The notes: generated by a model from the sequence alone, not told the origin. DNA of 64,000 bases from Ascidia mentula (GCA_947561715.1 OX387204.1:19473001-19537000), one strand, 5' to 3'; positions 11,401-24,604 are shown, counted from the stretch's first letter. Numbers and translations are program-made.

Positions 11401-14240
11401 CTACAAACTCTCAAAATATTGATTAACTTTTGGCTCACATATTATATACACGATGATGATTTCACCACTGTTACGTAACATCAACGTCATAACTGCCAGT
11501 TCTCTTTACACCAACAACTTTTAAAGCTCCTATCCCAACCAACAAAAACTATCGATTCATTCACAACATTCAACCAAGCGTATTAAGGGTATTGTTAAGT
11601 CACAACGTGGTATAGTTGCCAACAATAAAGGCAGAAGGTACAATTGTTTTGACAGTGGCCTTGCAACTAGAGCCGATCGCGCGCACAGCGATTATGTCGA
11701 ACGGAAGAAGGTTCGTGCGCTGTCGGTATCGCAACCTGGCCGAGATACAAGATTGCGAAACAGTCCACGTTCGTTTCTACAAAATCCTGCTTGCGATTAA
11801 TTCCAATATATCGTAGAATTGCTAACCTGCCACAAAATAATGTGCAACTATTACGACATCGGTTATAGTTGCAACTCGAACCTCGCGGCCCTCCCCCCTC
11901 CACAGCTTGTTTCCATTGCGACGAAACCGATTACTTGTGCAGCTGTCACGCATCGGTGAACAAGGTCCTTTAAGGTTGTGGCCACGTGACAAACTATTCG
12001 GAGAATTAGAACCAACCGACTGGAGGGGGAAGGGGGGTCGCTTCTTGGAAACAAGCGAGCTATTTATGGCGGACAAAGAAACAGAAAGTTGTCAGTCAAG
12101 TTTGCACGACAGTTGGCGGAGTTGGAACGACAACCAGGGCGGTCGCTATAAAGAATAAAACAATGTTTCAATCGATTTCAGCAAAAGATATTGCCTGTCA
12201 AATATGTACAAGCACTTGTGGTAGAAGCCATATAGTCCCCCGTATACCATAAGCTGTTATCAACATTCCAATCGCACATTATTGTATTATCTCCTATCAA
12301 ATTGCGACTTCTCCTAAGTCTTTGGGCCAAGGCTTGACGTTCATTACATCTACTTGACAATTGACCCAACCTCGTCGAATTCAAATAAACGCAATCATAT
12401 TGTGGGTAATATCCCCACGGAGGTTGACCAGTAAGACCTGGAGGTCGAATCCCATGAGACGCATGTATATATGTCACCCACTTCACGCTCACACTGACCC
12501 AAACCTATATGTGAAGAAACTTCATCGAAGCGTTGTGAAATGCAATGTGTCAATTGGTGAGAAGTTATGCAGTTGGTCGGATTGGAAGAGGTTGAGTCAC
12601 ATTCCAATCACATGCTATAGTCCAGCCCTACATTAACACAGGCGGCGAGTATCTTTAGGTGTGATTTAGGCTGTTTGTTAGACACGGAATGTTAAGCTTG
12701 TTGCTTACAACCGAACCAAACCTGATTCCGCTCGACAAACTTGCATCAAACAAATGATCAGAAATCTCAAAGTTAATAATAAAAAAAAAAACTCCTCCAT
12801 TTCACGCTTTAAGAATGAAAGACTTGAAGAAATAAAAATCAGTCCATGACACTCAACAACCACATTAATGCAAACCTTAGTTGCGGTTAAACCACGTTGG
12901 AAACCACAGTTTGTTCAGAGCGCATCTGCAACTTAGTACTTGGTTAATTATTAAACAAACAATTATGTTAACGACCCAAAAAGCTAATAGTTTAAATTTC
13001 AAACAAATACTTCAGGTAATATTTACGTCTTCCGCTTGTCAACAACCAACCCATCCATAAATCCTCACCCAATTAAGACAACCTGACTTACGGCTCCAAA
13101 ACTGTTACAGTGAAACTGACAAACCCACACAGCGATGGGTTCTGTTATGTTTGCTCTGATTTACGATGCCTATTAACAAACATTAGGCTGGGCGGGGTTA
13201 GTGATTGTTTGTTCGCCGCTTCTAATTTTATGCCCTCTCCCAACTTGTGAGGAGACGTAACGACATCGTAACGATGCTCGTCTTGTTCGACCTTCATTCG
13301 ATTGTGAATCTTTGCCACAAGTGAATCTTCCACTTTTGTGGTTGGCAGATGAAAAGGCCAACCTGAAAATGGACTCTCCCTCTGCAGAATCGCCTGAATG
13401 TTTGCTATGAAATTTGGCTGTGACCGAACCGCCCTCAATTACCTCAAAATATCCTCGAAAACTTGAAACGTGGAATTTATTCCTTTTCAGCAACAACCTA
13501 AGTAACCGAACTTATCCTCTGCAGGTCATGTGATAAGCTGTGTAAGGTGTTAAAAGCAAACAGTCACTCACTTCGTGCCATACAAACCTCCCAAGTAAAC
13601 ATTGTGCCACGACTCACCAACACTTCCAACTCAACTTTACGAATGGCAATTTATTGTTACTTGTGTCAACCGTTATGCGATGCCTTCTTCCTTCACTTCC
13701 ACCCTCACTCGGTTTCGGTGGAATTCAACAAATCTCCATTCCAACACATTTTAACACAAAGCCACAACTTAAACGAGTCCATCTCACTTCGGTTTTGCGT
13801 TTGACTTGTGACGTCACGCACACGCTTAATTAAACGCATTGTTTGCCATAAACATCAAAATTAGCATTGCCCACTATGACTTGAAACGAAACGTCTAATG
13901 GCTCGGCCTGCATTCACGTGTGTGGTCACAATGTTACTGCTGCCACTACACATATTTTACTCATGTTAAAGTTTTCGTTCGAGGTGCTTTCGCGGGAAAG
14001 GCTTTTTCATCTATTAAAGTCGGTGCGCCACCTAAGGACAGATAGTTGTGGAAAAATGCACAAACCAATAATTTTTAAATAAAGTTTTTTTTTTTTAAAT
14101 TCAACTAAATTGGGAAATCAGCATTTGTCAGCGGGAACGCACAGAGCAAGATTTAAAAACTCCCAACAGCGCTGAGTCATCAGGACATCACGTGACGACC
14201 GGGAAACTTTCTTATGTGGAAAAAGTGAGTAACAGCGACA
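8480..14240. other. Long region with no gene recognised
   Basis: I found no exon set with matching splice phases or a recognisable protein family on either strand. Several 60-107-codon frames (for example 11907-12158, 12178-12492, 13173-13496) lack family signatures and overlap each other on both strands. A tRNA B-box-like fragment (GGAGGTCGAATCCC, about 12440) suggests another repeat remnant. Distal 5' exons of the GPCR gene could be hidden here. Confidence 0.4.
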
Positions 14241-16654
14241 CTACGTGGATAACAAAACTAAACAACTTGTTCCGCTAAGTGGCGGTAACTTCAATGTTTG
14301 GATATTTTTTCGCCCCCTTGTATTGGGATGAAGCCATGTGGAAACGATGACATCGCGGTTTCTTCGTAACGCCGGAACTGGATGAAAAAATGGATGAGGG
14401 GAGTAAATTGTGGATAAGCGCTTTGCATACCTTTCTTTCGTTCTAGAAGGATCCGAATCGCTCTTTTCCTCTTCGGGTATTTCCTCGTCCTCGTCGTCAC
14501 GATTGATCGGTGGCAAGCGAAGTGTGTCGGAACGCTGGTAACCGGCCCTTCGTTTAATTTCACACGGGTTGGTGTGACACGCGGCAAGGGGATACCCCAG
14601 AGTCGAAACTTTTTTTTGCAGACTTTTTGAATTTTCGTGTTTTGGAAAATTTTTCGACTTCCTCGGGATTCGCACGGGTTTGCGACCTATGACGTCACGC
14701 ATCATCTGGGTGAAATTAAATCAATTTTAAATCAGAAGAAAACAATTGTTTGTGTGATAATGGGGGCTTTTTATTCACCTTCTTCTTATAATTCTTCCAC
14801 CTCAGGTTGGTCATCCATTTCTCAAACGCGTCTTCCTCGGTCAACAACCGCGTGGTGGCGGTATGGAGCATTTCACGGACCGTGATTGTTTTTCTTGCGT
14901 CACTTCCGGAACTTACCACTGGTGGAAATGACGTAGTAAGTTAAAACCGGTCTAATATTTCGCATCCATCCAGTTGATTGCATGGATGTTGTTTATCAAC
15001 TCACAAATTCGTTCCAGGGCGATTATTGAATGTCTCGTGATGAGGAGACACTCAACTTTGCTGGTTGAGATTATGTAAGTAGACGAAAGATTTTCACCGA
15101 TACCGAAATAATCCCCATGATCAAGGTAACCTGCCACATTTCAAATAAACAAAATTATATTGGATATTTAAGGTTGGGAGCAACATTGAAACCGACCGAT
15201 AACCAGAAGCCTTTTACTCAATTGTTTGCTTTTGCTCTGAACCGACCTGAGAGCGCCCCCCGACGGTGGTAGGGATAGCATCGTCTGCCCTTTACCCAGA
15301 TGTGAAGTTGTTTCAAGAATCGTAATTTTCTGCAAAAATCATCCCCTCATAATTGGATTCCGCTTCAGAAAGACAGCTTACCCTAACGATTTTACAAGAT
15401 CCCGATATCAGGAAATGAAAATATTCCGGAGTGTCAACTGTATCTCCAACGATTATCTTGTCCGCTAAAAACTCTACGATCTTGCAGTTCAGGTTGATGT
15501 GGCGCAGATCAAAATCACTCCAATTCCTGATAACATTGCTTCTTGGTTTTAGCAAGCAGGAAAACGTTTAAGATTTTTTTGTCGTAAAATTATTTCTCAC
15601 GTGAAAAATGGTAGGGATTTAAGAATGTTGAGTCGGTCGCGCCATTCCTGTTCATAACTACGCCTCAAAACCATGTCGAAATCCGGTTTGTCGACCCGAA
15701 GGAATTGGGATGTTCCTGCGTCCACAAATTGTAAAAGAAATAAGAAAGAAGGTGGTGTCAACGCTGGCCCAAGTTCGTGCCCTCCCTACCCGAAAGCTTA
15801 TGTAATATTAGAAAACGTGCACAACCCGTGAAGCCTTTCGTCATTCTCAGGTTATTCCCCACCTTTGCAGACGATGGTCGCAGTACGCTTGCAATCCTGG
15901 ATGAGCGCAAGCTCACCAAACGACGATCCGGCCGGGACTTCCCCCACCACGTGACTCTTCTTCTCACCGCTTCTTGTATCTGTCTGACTCACCTGTGACG
16001 TCATACACAGAGCTGTTACGTCATACGCGGGGAGATTAGAAATCATTTTTAGCTTTATGTTAGTGTTCAAACCTGTACAACAACACTCCCAGAGACAATG
16101 AAATACATGGAAAACCCGAAGTGACCTTCTTGTATAATCACCCGACCATCTTCGAACGTTTCAAAGTGCATCACTCGGGCTAACTCCTTACGGACCATCG
16201 TGGAATATTTTACGAAACACTGGAAAGAAAGAAGAACTTGGAGTGTAAACGTAACTCTGTTGAACAATCTGCGATTATATCTGAGTTGCAGACAAACACC
16301 CACGCACTTCTCGATGACGTCACTCACAACGGAAACTCAAACATTCGTAAGACTATGGAACAATATCAAATAGCGGAATATTTACCTTCATCTGATTGAC
16401 GACAGAAAATATGAGTTCGAGTTCATCCTCTGTCCGTTCCCAAGCATTCTTCATTAGGATGAAACGAGCTCTCTTCGACAATCCAGCATTCCCAGAACTT
16501 CCAGCTTTGAATGCATTCACGTTGAAGTGGAGAGTATCCTGATCTTCATACCTGGGAAAGTTGTTCCGTGAGAATTCATCACAACCCGGAAGTTTAAACG
16601 CGGAAGAATATTTGTGATATTCGAAACTTTCCTCCGTTTCCCAACAACCCACAA
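14241..16654 (-). CDS. CNBD2: CNBD2-like protein with two cyclic-nucleotide-binding folds
   Basis: Exons in transcript order: 16654-16386, 16219-16073, 15992-15863, 15715-15601, 15526-15382, 15329-15296 (a 34-nt microexon), 15130-15005, 14918-14779 and 14705-14241. Phases agree throughout from the second exon on. The first CNB fold has the phosphate-binding cassette GSSFGELALIQDCKRTATIV, with the Glu and Arg that contact cyclic nucleotide in PKA/PKG. It is followed by VDKPDFDMVLRRSYEQEWRD. The second fold (FLISGSCKIVR...GDYFGIGENL) lacks the Glu/Arg pair. The tail is basic then acidic (DDEDEEIPEEEK) and may splice once more near 14430, so the last 60 codons are uncertain. The vertebrate relative acts as a cyclic-nucleotide receptor in sperm. 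The start codon is not on the 16654 exon, whose acceptor is weak; a 5' exon lies upstream. Confidence 0.8.
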
Positions 16655-16959
16655 CTTGAAGGTTACCATGTTTTGTTTAAATCATCAGCATTGTGATCTT
16701 CTTTAACCAAGGGGATTTGCCACCTCCTGGCACGTATTATTGATCGCACGACATTCTTGAAGCTTGTACGTTGGTTGTTTAGCCTCAAGAAAGGGTTCCC
16801 ACTCTACCAGAATATTAAGGTTGAGAAGAAACATAAGTTTACGGACGAGAACATTTTTACTCGTGGGATTTCCTCTTCCCCATCTGAAGAATCTTGGTCA
16901 CTTACGTCATCTCTGCCGGTAGATGGCGCCGGAGTGTCCCCTTAAACATATTAAAACTG

Positions 16960-17165
16960 TAAACCTGACTCAAGCGCCCGATCCATGTAACTAGTAGAAA
17001 ACCTGATTGAGATTCGTGGCCAGGATATCCTGGGTTCAAACCCCGGTGTGGTCAAAAAAGAAAACCTTCACCTGAGCGGGCAATTGCCAACAACAGGTCA
17101 ACGTATGGCGTGGTTTGGGATCAATGTGACGAATAACGTGGGTTCGAATCCCGACTTAGCCACAT
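16960..17165 (+). repeat. tRNA-derived repeat (SINE-like)
   Basis: Contains GATTCGTGGCCAGGATATCC and a B-box GGGTTCAAACCCCGG, nearly the same as the copy at 5500-5580. A second tRNA-like half follows (GTGGGTTCGAATCCCGACTT, about 17140). The two tandem tRNA-like halves suggest a composite tRNA-derived SINE. No functional tRNA cloverleaf could be drawn. Confidence 0.5.
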
Positions 17166-17375
17166 AATTACAATAAACAACGTTTTCCACTGACAAAGAT
17201 TGTAGTTACGACCGAAACGTTTGTTAATTAATTTCAGAGCAATTGTATAGGGTTTAGTGTTTGCTACAAAGTTTGCTAAACTGTAAAGCAATTTTCTGGC
17301 TTAAAAATAAACTTTTTCACATCAAAGCACAGCGGGTAGATCTTAAGATTTAATAGTTTAAAAACAAACAAGCAC

Positions 17376-17547
17376 CTTGATGGCCGCAAACACTTCTTCG
17401 TGTTACTTGGCATTCGTCATAATTGCGACCTGTTACGCCACAAACATCTGGCAGTATGAAGTCACAATGACCTAACTTTGCCATTTGTCTTGGGTCCTCA
17501 TTGATTATAAGATACCTGTCTTCACTTTCTAATATTTTATTCTTCAT
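17376..17547 (-). CDS. Candidate exon with Kazal-like spacing, possible 5' exon of the CNBD2-like gene
   Basis: A 57-codon frame from ATG at 17547 to a possible donor (CATCAAG then GTGCTT). It ends in phase 1, which matches the start of the 16654 exon of the CNBD2-like gene. Residues 28-54 read HCDFILPDVCGVTGRNYDEC and then QVTRRSVCGHQ. The VCG-x5-Y-x2-C pattern resembles a Kazal inhibitor domain but is one residue short between Tyr and Cys. No signal peptide is present, which argues against a secreted Kazal protein. It could be a 5' exon of CNBD2, a stray exon, or chance. Confidence 0.3.
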
Positions 17548-17923
17548 GTTGGCACTAATACTCACTACCAGTCGACTGTAGCGTCACAGAGGGTTGTATT
17601 AAGCCAAAATGTCCACATTGTGACGTTAGCAAGGTCGTAAAGAAGGGAATTTACAATATGCAAACAACTCTCTAGGGGCCTTTATTTAAACTGAGCGCAC
17701 TTGGTAGAAACAAGATACCTCCATTACACTTTCTGTATTTACCTGGCGGTTAAACCTTGATGCTTAATTGTGGAATTTTTATTAATTGCTTGAAACTTTA
17801 TATATTCCTGACAACAGATGTGTCAGTCCCACAAAATGAACAACTGATCAAGATGTTGTTTTCAACCTTGTTCCAAACCAACCAATTTATTAGTTGCTGT
17901 CAACTATTTAATGACAAAAAATT

Positions 17924-20900
17924 TCAGTTGAAATTAAACAGTTTGTGTTCATGAATAGCTGCTTCGTCAACACTGCTGTCACTCCAACTAGATATGGGCG
18001 AATAGAAAGATGCCACGTCACTACTTTTGCCCCGCCTTACCCTAGTGCTTGGTTGGGGCAGAATCACATCGGAGGTTTTCCTGTAAATTATTTGTTTTAG
18101 TGGGAAATATTTGAATCGCATGTAACAACCATACACATAACATATGTTATACCGGGGCATTGGGAAGTTGTTTTATGTTTACCTTTTCCTGGTCGTTTTC
18201 TTTTTTCGTTTTGGGGGAGGGTTACTTTCCAGCAGGGAAGTTGATTCATTTGTACCCTCCACTTCCTCTTTAGGGATTTCCCCTGGCGCTTCTGTTGTTT
18301 TCTGCTTTTTTCGTTTGCGATTTTTTTTCGTTTGAATTCTTCTTCTGCGCAGAAACCTGCGCAGTTAAACAGGTTTTTTAAAACCGAAATTCTTGAGTAA
18401 TTTAGGTTTAATATGCGACGAAAATGAGAAGATTTTATTAAAATATGCACATTCATAGTTCCAACACTTACCACCCCAGAAAACTACACAGACAAGTGAA
18501 AAAAAGAATAATTGAAGCAACCAATCCAAGTACAACAATAATTATGGTTGTTTTTGACACGCCGTATAACTCGGCCATGGATGAGACGAAGTTATCCAGA
18601 CCACCAGGATCCACTATATCTAATCAGGATAACAACATTCTAATATCTCAACATTACCTTGACTCATACGCAAACCTTTGTTAAGCATCGAAACCAAGTG
18701 GTTTACGATTAGCCAATGGGAAAAGCCAACAGATGCAACGCATGAGTAGACACCGGACAGCGTTCGACTGCCACCTAGTGTTTGAGGAAACTGGAGTCGA
18801 CTCCGGATAAAAGTTTTGGTGAACTCCATCCGTATTCGAAACAGGGGGTTCCCCTTTAACTACACATGTGTAAAAGTAAGGTAAGAACATTGTAACGTAA
18901 CAAAGCCAACTCATGATAAACAACAATTTGAAATTCCAGTTCATTTAAGTTTGAGGCAAATATATTGAACATAAAGTTTTTATCGTGGGATGACAATTTT
19001 CCCGCCCAAAAATTGAAGAGAATCCCACATCACAACGCGCCACCTAGCGACTAACCAGCTCGCCATTTTTATACCACGTGACATTGGGAGCTTCTGTGAC
19101 GTCAGGGGAGATTGGAACGAGACAGAAAATTTCACGAACGTTCTCGATTTGTGACGTAACATTGCTGTCGGTCAATTGTGACGAACTTTCTTCTTCAGGT
19201 TTGAAATACCAGGATTTTACGGTAACTGTGGGGAAAAAATGTTTGTTTGGAAAATTTCAACAACATTTTGCCACCTTGGTTTGAGATGAAATGTGATGAC
19301 AACATTCCGTCTGTGTTTATATCAATAACCTCCCCAATATTTAAATATTCGACACCATTTTGTTTCAGACTGAACACGTAACCATGGTAACCGGCTGCGT
19401 GTCGCGCAGTGGCGCCACCATGTGACGATTCGTTTTTATCGAAAAGATTCTGCGTAAAATGAAACAAAAACTTCACGCATGACTGACACGATATCAATTA
19501 GGGGATTTACCTTTTCCGCCCCACCAACGAATAATTTGAACCCCGGTTTATTTTCATCGTCAACCCCGTCAACTTTACCCTCCGTCAAGTTCCCTGAATT
19601 AAGCTTGATCCTCACAGACCCGTCCCTGTTAAAAAATATCGTCACCTGTAAACAATGTTAGTAACCCATGACAACACACCGCAAGTTCGTATAAATAACG
19701 GCCAATGCACAAGATTCCGTAATCACCAACGTTCATCATCGTTTCAAACGAACGAAGTTTTTCCAGTTAAAATGGAACTTACCAGAGAAGCTGGAGAAAA
19801 ACCTTGTTCCAGTGACGTAATCTTAGCGCGTCGTCACTAGCCAATGACGTCACCATACCACCACGAGACGAAACAAACCTGAGTTTCTTTCCGTCTTCGA
19901 CGATTAGTTTGTAATGAGTTGCTAGGTTTCGGTTGCCTGGAAACGAGTTGTTAAGGCGGGGAATCACCGAGGCTGACGGAATTTTACCTCGACAGAATAA
20001 AATAATTCCATCTCCCCAATGCGGTTTGAAGGTCATTTCAAGTGTCGCAAGGTTGTTTCTCGTGACGTCACCAGCCTTCATGACGTCAGGTTCGACGTAA
20101 ACTTCATCAGAATCGATCCACCAACGCATGGAAAACGGAATGATCAATCTGGTACAGAAGGTGTCACACTAAACTGTATGTAGGTTGACAACCAATAGTT
20201 TCTGCTTTATTTCCAAACTAGAAACGGGTAATGGAGACAGAAGAACGTCAAGTAGAATGTTATTCGTATTTTAATTAATTCTGCAACTATTTGGTACCAA
20301 AATTTACGATCGCTCTACAAACATTTCATGTGTTTCACAAAATAAAAAATGTTTGACCTTCGGTTTCCGTCAAAATACGGCAAGTTAACTTCCTCGTGAC
20401 CTTGACCCTCATTGGCTGATATCTGTTCCACTCCATTGCTTGCAATGGGGTCAATTAACGTGGCGAAATGTGATTGGCTGCTTTTTTCCAAATTAAAATC
20501 TTTAAAGTTGACTCTCAGTTTGGAAATATAGCCTGGAAGGTTGAACAATGCATGTTAACTATTTGCATCGAATCCCCAAACAATTTTTATGAGAACAAAA
20601 TTAACAGAATAGCAAACATGAAAAAAAAAATAAAAAATATTTTCACCTCTGAAGCCGATATTGTTGTTCCCAACTTTCCCTAAACCGATACTTCCACGTG
20701 GGCTTAGAAGAATAGCTCGCGTTACAGGGGATTCCCTTAACCCCCATAACTTATCCCACCAACTTCCGTTCGAGGAGGGGGTAGAGTTTGTAGGGGAATT
20801 CCCCCACAAACCGCTTGACCCTCTGTAGGTGGCTTCAATGTTTCGACCGTCGTTAATACGCACGATTATGACGTCACTCACGATTGTGATGTAAGCCGTG

Positions 20901-23900
20901 TTCCAACCTCCAGCCTTCAATGTAAGTTTTTTTAACTTTTGTTTACAAATTCAGTGAAACTTACGTTAGTTTCGCCTGCTTCCATAGAAATCAAATCAGA
21001 CCCGTTAAGCCTCGACGTCACCACCACGTGACCGCTGTCAACCAGTTGCAATCGCACAAATTCGCGTCCTTTCAGGCGTTCCGCTTTGCTGCGCACTCCC
21101 GACTCGATAACGACACCTGGTGGCGGTCTGGTGGTTGCGATGACGTGTTGGGGAATCCCCGAGAAAGTGAGGATTGTTCCAGTGGTTGATGTTGGTTTGA
21201 ATTTGATGAAGATCGAGAGGAAGGAAGATGAGGATTGGATGTTGAAGAGGAGGGAGCTGTGTTCGGTAAAGTGGACAAACCCGGAATCCAGATGACCTTC
21301 ATGCGGAGATTAATAGGTTAAAGTTGTTGGATATAAACACGTCCTACCGATCAGCACCCGAACGTCACTCTCACCCTGACATGGCTGCCCTTGACAGGAT
21401 AAATACATGGACGACTGACCGACGCACTTTGCACCGAATCCGCGTGGTGGCGGGTTTGAGCAGTCTCTTTTGCGCATGCGCACTCCGCTGCCACAAGTGG
21501 TAACCAGACAAGTAGACCACTCGTTCCACTGGTTCCAGCTCCCAACAACTAACACCAAGTAAGAGGGATGATCGTTATATGTTGAATCTATTCATGGCCC
21601 ACACGAGCAACTCAGTGGGTCCAAACCTGGGTTTCTTAATTCAAAACTTTAAGTTAAATTTACACGATACGATTTCACGATTTTATTAAAGTGTTTCGTG
21701 ATCACACAGAGGTTTGGGCTGGGGACGAACAAAGCAGACAAGATGTTTGGTTAGAAGTCGTGTTCATAGAAGTTTAACATTTTCTGCCAACACAGACAAC
21801 ACTGGGTTTCGACTCGTTACAATGTTTCACATCTTAAAACAAATCAACCTTTTGATGAAAAGCTCCTGAATGACAAGCTGAGTGTTTGGTGTCACGCTAC
21901 AACATGCTTATGATTTAGACGCAACGAGTATTGAAACCACTACACAGACTCCAACATACAATTGTGGGATCAGACGGATCAAGTTCTACTTCACGTATTA
22001 CGAGGATTGTTCGGCGTTGGTGGTCTCTCTTGCACGAAAACACAGGACGGTGGAAATACTCAACATTATAGAAGTTGACGCCATTGGTTGAATAATAAAC
22101 AAGTTTAATCTGGAGTGGCCACAATTATGTTGTAAAACACCCTGTTCCAAACGTAACTTACTTTTCGTCTTTCCGCAGAAACTAAAAGTATTCAACACAA
22201 CATAAAAATACACAATATCAACCGTTAGGTGTCTCACCTGGGCATGGAGGTACGTGGGTGCATCCCCTAACCTGTTCCGATTTACCCACGCAAAACATTG
22301 GGGAGTTGTAAGGTTCGCAGACACGTGACCTCATCACGTGACCAGAACGTCCGCATGTGACGTCACAATCGGTCCACGCTCCCCATTGCCCCCAAGTGTC
22401 CGGTCTTGCAAGGGGTTGAGCTGTGGAGGAAACATCAAAAATAAATAAAAATGTCCGCCTTAAGTTTCCTGGTTGTCACTTAACCCCCTTCCGAGGTTGG
22501 AATGAAACTCATGAAAACTTAGGGGGCCGAATCACGTTACCTTGAACTTGATTTATTCATATTTGTTCCGTCTGACGACTACACTAGAACGTCTGACGAC
22601 TACACAATTACCTTTCACCGACACTTGAACGAACGCGAAGACTTAAATGTAGATTTTTAGCCACAGGAATTTTGAGCGAGAAACTCACGAACACACGTGA
22701 CGTCGACATTCCTCGTACAATTCCTGACTTCGGTGAAATCCCCCGGACATCCGGGACCCCAATACATCGCCTTATCACATTCCCGCCATCTGACCTGCTC
22801 ACCGGCGCCGCAAGTGGCCGAACACACTTCCCAGCCTTCCCACTTGCTCCACGTTCCTTCATCTGCGCAACAAACACTTGTGTGACGTCACAATCGTGTG
22901 GCAGGTGTAAGAGGGTAATTATACCTTCACAATGCACTCCGTGCTTGACGCAGTTCAACAAGTTCCAGTAAAACGTCTGAAATAAGAGATTCCAGTTATT
23001 TGTTCCAATGTTTGTTTGACTTCCAATAGAAACACACAAATCTAGCCCGCAAACCCAAAGATAATGTCCACTATGGAAACGTAATGAATTTTTGACACAA
23101 AGCAGTGTTTGGAACGAGCTGACATCCACGAAGCTAGAACCTTTCCTGTGTTGTTGTCCCATCCCTACCAGCTAGCCCATGAAACAAGCTATGTATTGTG
23201 AGTTGGCAATATGTTTTAAACCCCAACAGTGATGTTGCCTACTGCACGTGTTCCCTGTTGTGCCTACAAACATCACGCATCACTTCACACAATGCTCCAC
23301 CACATCACGCTTCACCTGTTTTCACGCCGAATCTGCCTGTGTTGGTTGAACACGACGTCATGTTTTAGGAAAAAGCTAAGAAATTTTGGTCAATAGGGTT
23401 TGAAATGGGCGCTAGACTCGATAACCTTGATGGTTTTAACGGTGCCCTTGCTGTTTTATTGTGTTGTCATTTTGTCAAGTTAAAGAACGTCCGGAAACCA
23501 TATCATGTTACCACGAGTACACAACTGACCCCCGAAGACGATTTCAACCGATAAGAACTTAGGGGTGAAAGAACCCTCCCACACCCATGCCAATCACACC
23601 CAATTATGTGCGTTGCCCTGACAACCGACACGCGTGGTTGAAGTTTTAGCAACTACGCCGCTTAACGAGGCTCAACTGTACCGAGGTCACGGCCCAAGAT
23701 CGCAGTGAACAATGCGAAGTTACTCAGTTTCACAACAGTGCAGTCACTTACAGTTAAGGGTTATTCGAGGTCATACCACCATGCTTCACGGTAAGCGTTA
23801 AGTTCCATGTTTTGATGCGCAAGGTAGAAAGGGATTTTTTTTGTTGAATTTTAAATTGTTTTAAACTTGAAATCATGCCATGTTGTTGCAAGTTGGCGGT

Positions 23901-24604
23901 TGGGGTTGTTTGTCTTCGGTAATCTATCCCAAATCCCATTAAATGCACAGAGTGAATATGTGTGATTAGTTGAACCTGTTTCACAGCAAACACATTCGTA
24001 CCGACTCACCAAGATCCTCTAGCAATCGGCGAACATCACTAAACTCACAACGATTGACGAAACAAGTCCGTTCCAACTCTGAAGGAGATGCAAGATGGAA
24101 CCGCATGAGGGCGACATCTGCTAGGTGACCTCCACGATGACCTTCAAGAACGGCATCGGAAACTGCAAAACAATGTGCTTTCAAACATCTTCAACACGTG
24201 ACAGGAACCGACCAACCGCAGGCCTACGTGTGAACTCCGATGCAAGTTAACCCAAAGCTTACCCTTTAAACCCCAAATGATCACTTGTTATTTTGTCCGA
24301 AAGTCTCGCTTTGTACATGTGTGGTGTGAGGTTTACCCAAGGGCTACGTTAAGGCTCCATACCGAACATAACCCGAGTTAAAATGTTAAGCTGACTCGGC
24401 AACGTTAATTGAACCAAGAAGAAAAATGTGCAAGTTGGTTGGGGTCGAGGGTTGTGTTCCCACCCAGGGTTTGAACAACAAACTAACTCTTGTATGTTTA
24501 CCGGCATCCAAAACGCTTCCACTGCTGATCACTCTTCCATGGATGAGCGCCAAAATGCTGACGAAGCTAAACCTAATAAGCTGAATGCTTGTGATTGATT
24601 GCAT
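17924..24604 (-). CDS. Type I membrane protein: 3x TSP1 - 2x laminin G - Ig - TM - basic tail
   Basis: Exons in transcript order: 24604-24502 (signal peptide), 24162-24010, an uncertain stretch ending with 22976-22925, 22862-22689, 22420-22238 and 21548-21375 (one TSP1 repeat each, e.g. WSKWEGWEVCSATCG, WGQWGAWTDCDVTCG, WNQWNEWSTC), 21296-20965, 20914-20647 and 20532-20358 (laminin G 1, ending GYISKLRVNFKDFNL), 20148-19803, 19645-19511 and 19449-19275 (laminin G 2, with HWNK/VTIFFNRDGSV and FKLFVGG), 19225-19056 and 18859-18658 (Ig: FCLVP..NVTWYKNGEL, SGVYSCVAS), 18613-18472 (membrane helix), 18356-18183 and 18080-17924 (basic cytoplasmic tail, stop TGA). Phases agree at every junction from 22976 to the stop. 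Total is about 1,050 aa. The domains suggest cell-surface adhesion or matrix binding; the exact role is unknown. One exon between 24010 and 22976 remains unresolved. Confidence 0.85.

Noticed and set aside
21086-21295. 69-codon plus-strand frame and a 76-codon minus frame at 21072-21302
   Set aside because: Both overlap the laminin-G exon in other frames; the exon frame matches the domain and joins in phase on both sides.
22608-23162. 184-codon minus-strand frame
   Set aside because: It crosses the first TSP1 exon in the wrong frame. Only its middle part (22925-22976) matches an exon; the upstream part may be intron or an unresolved exon.
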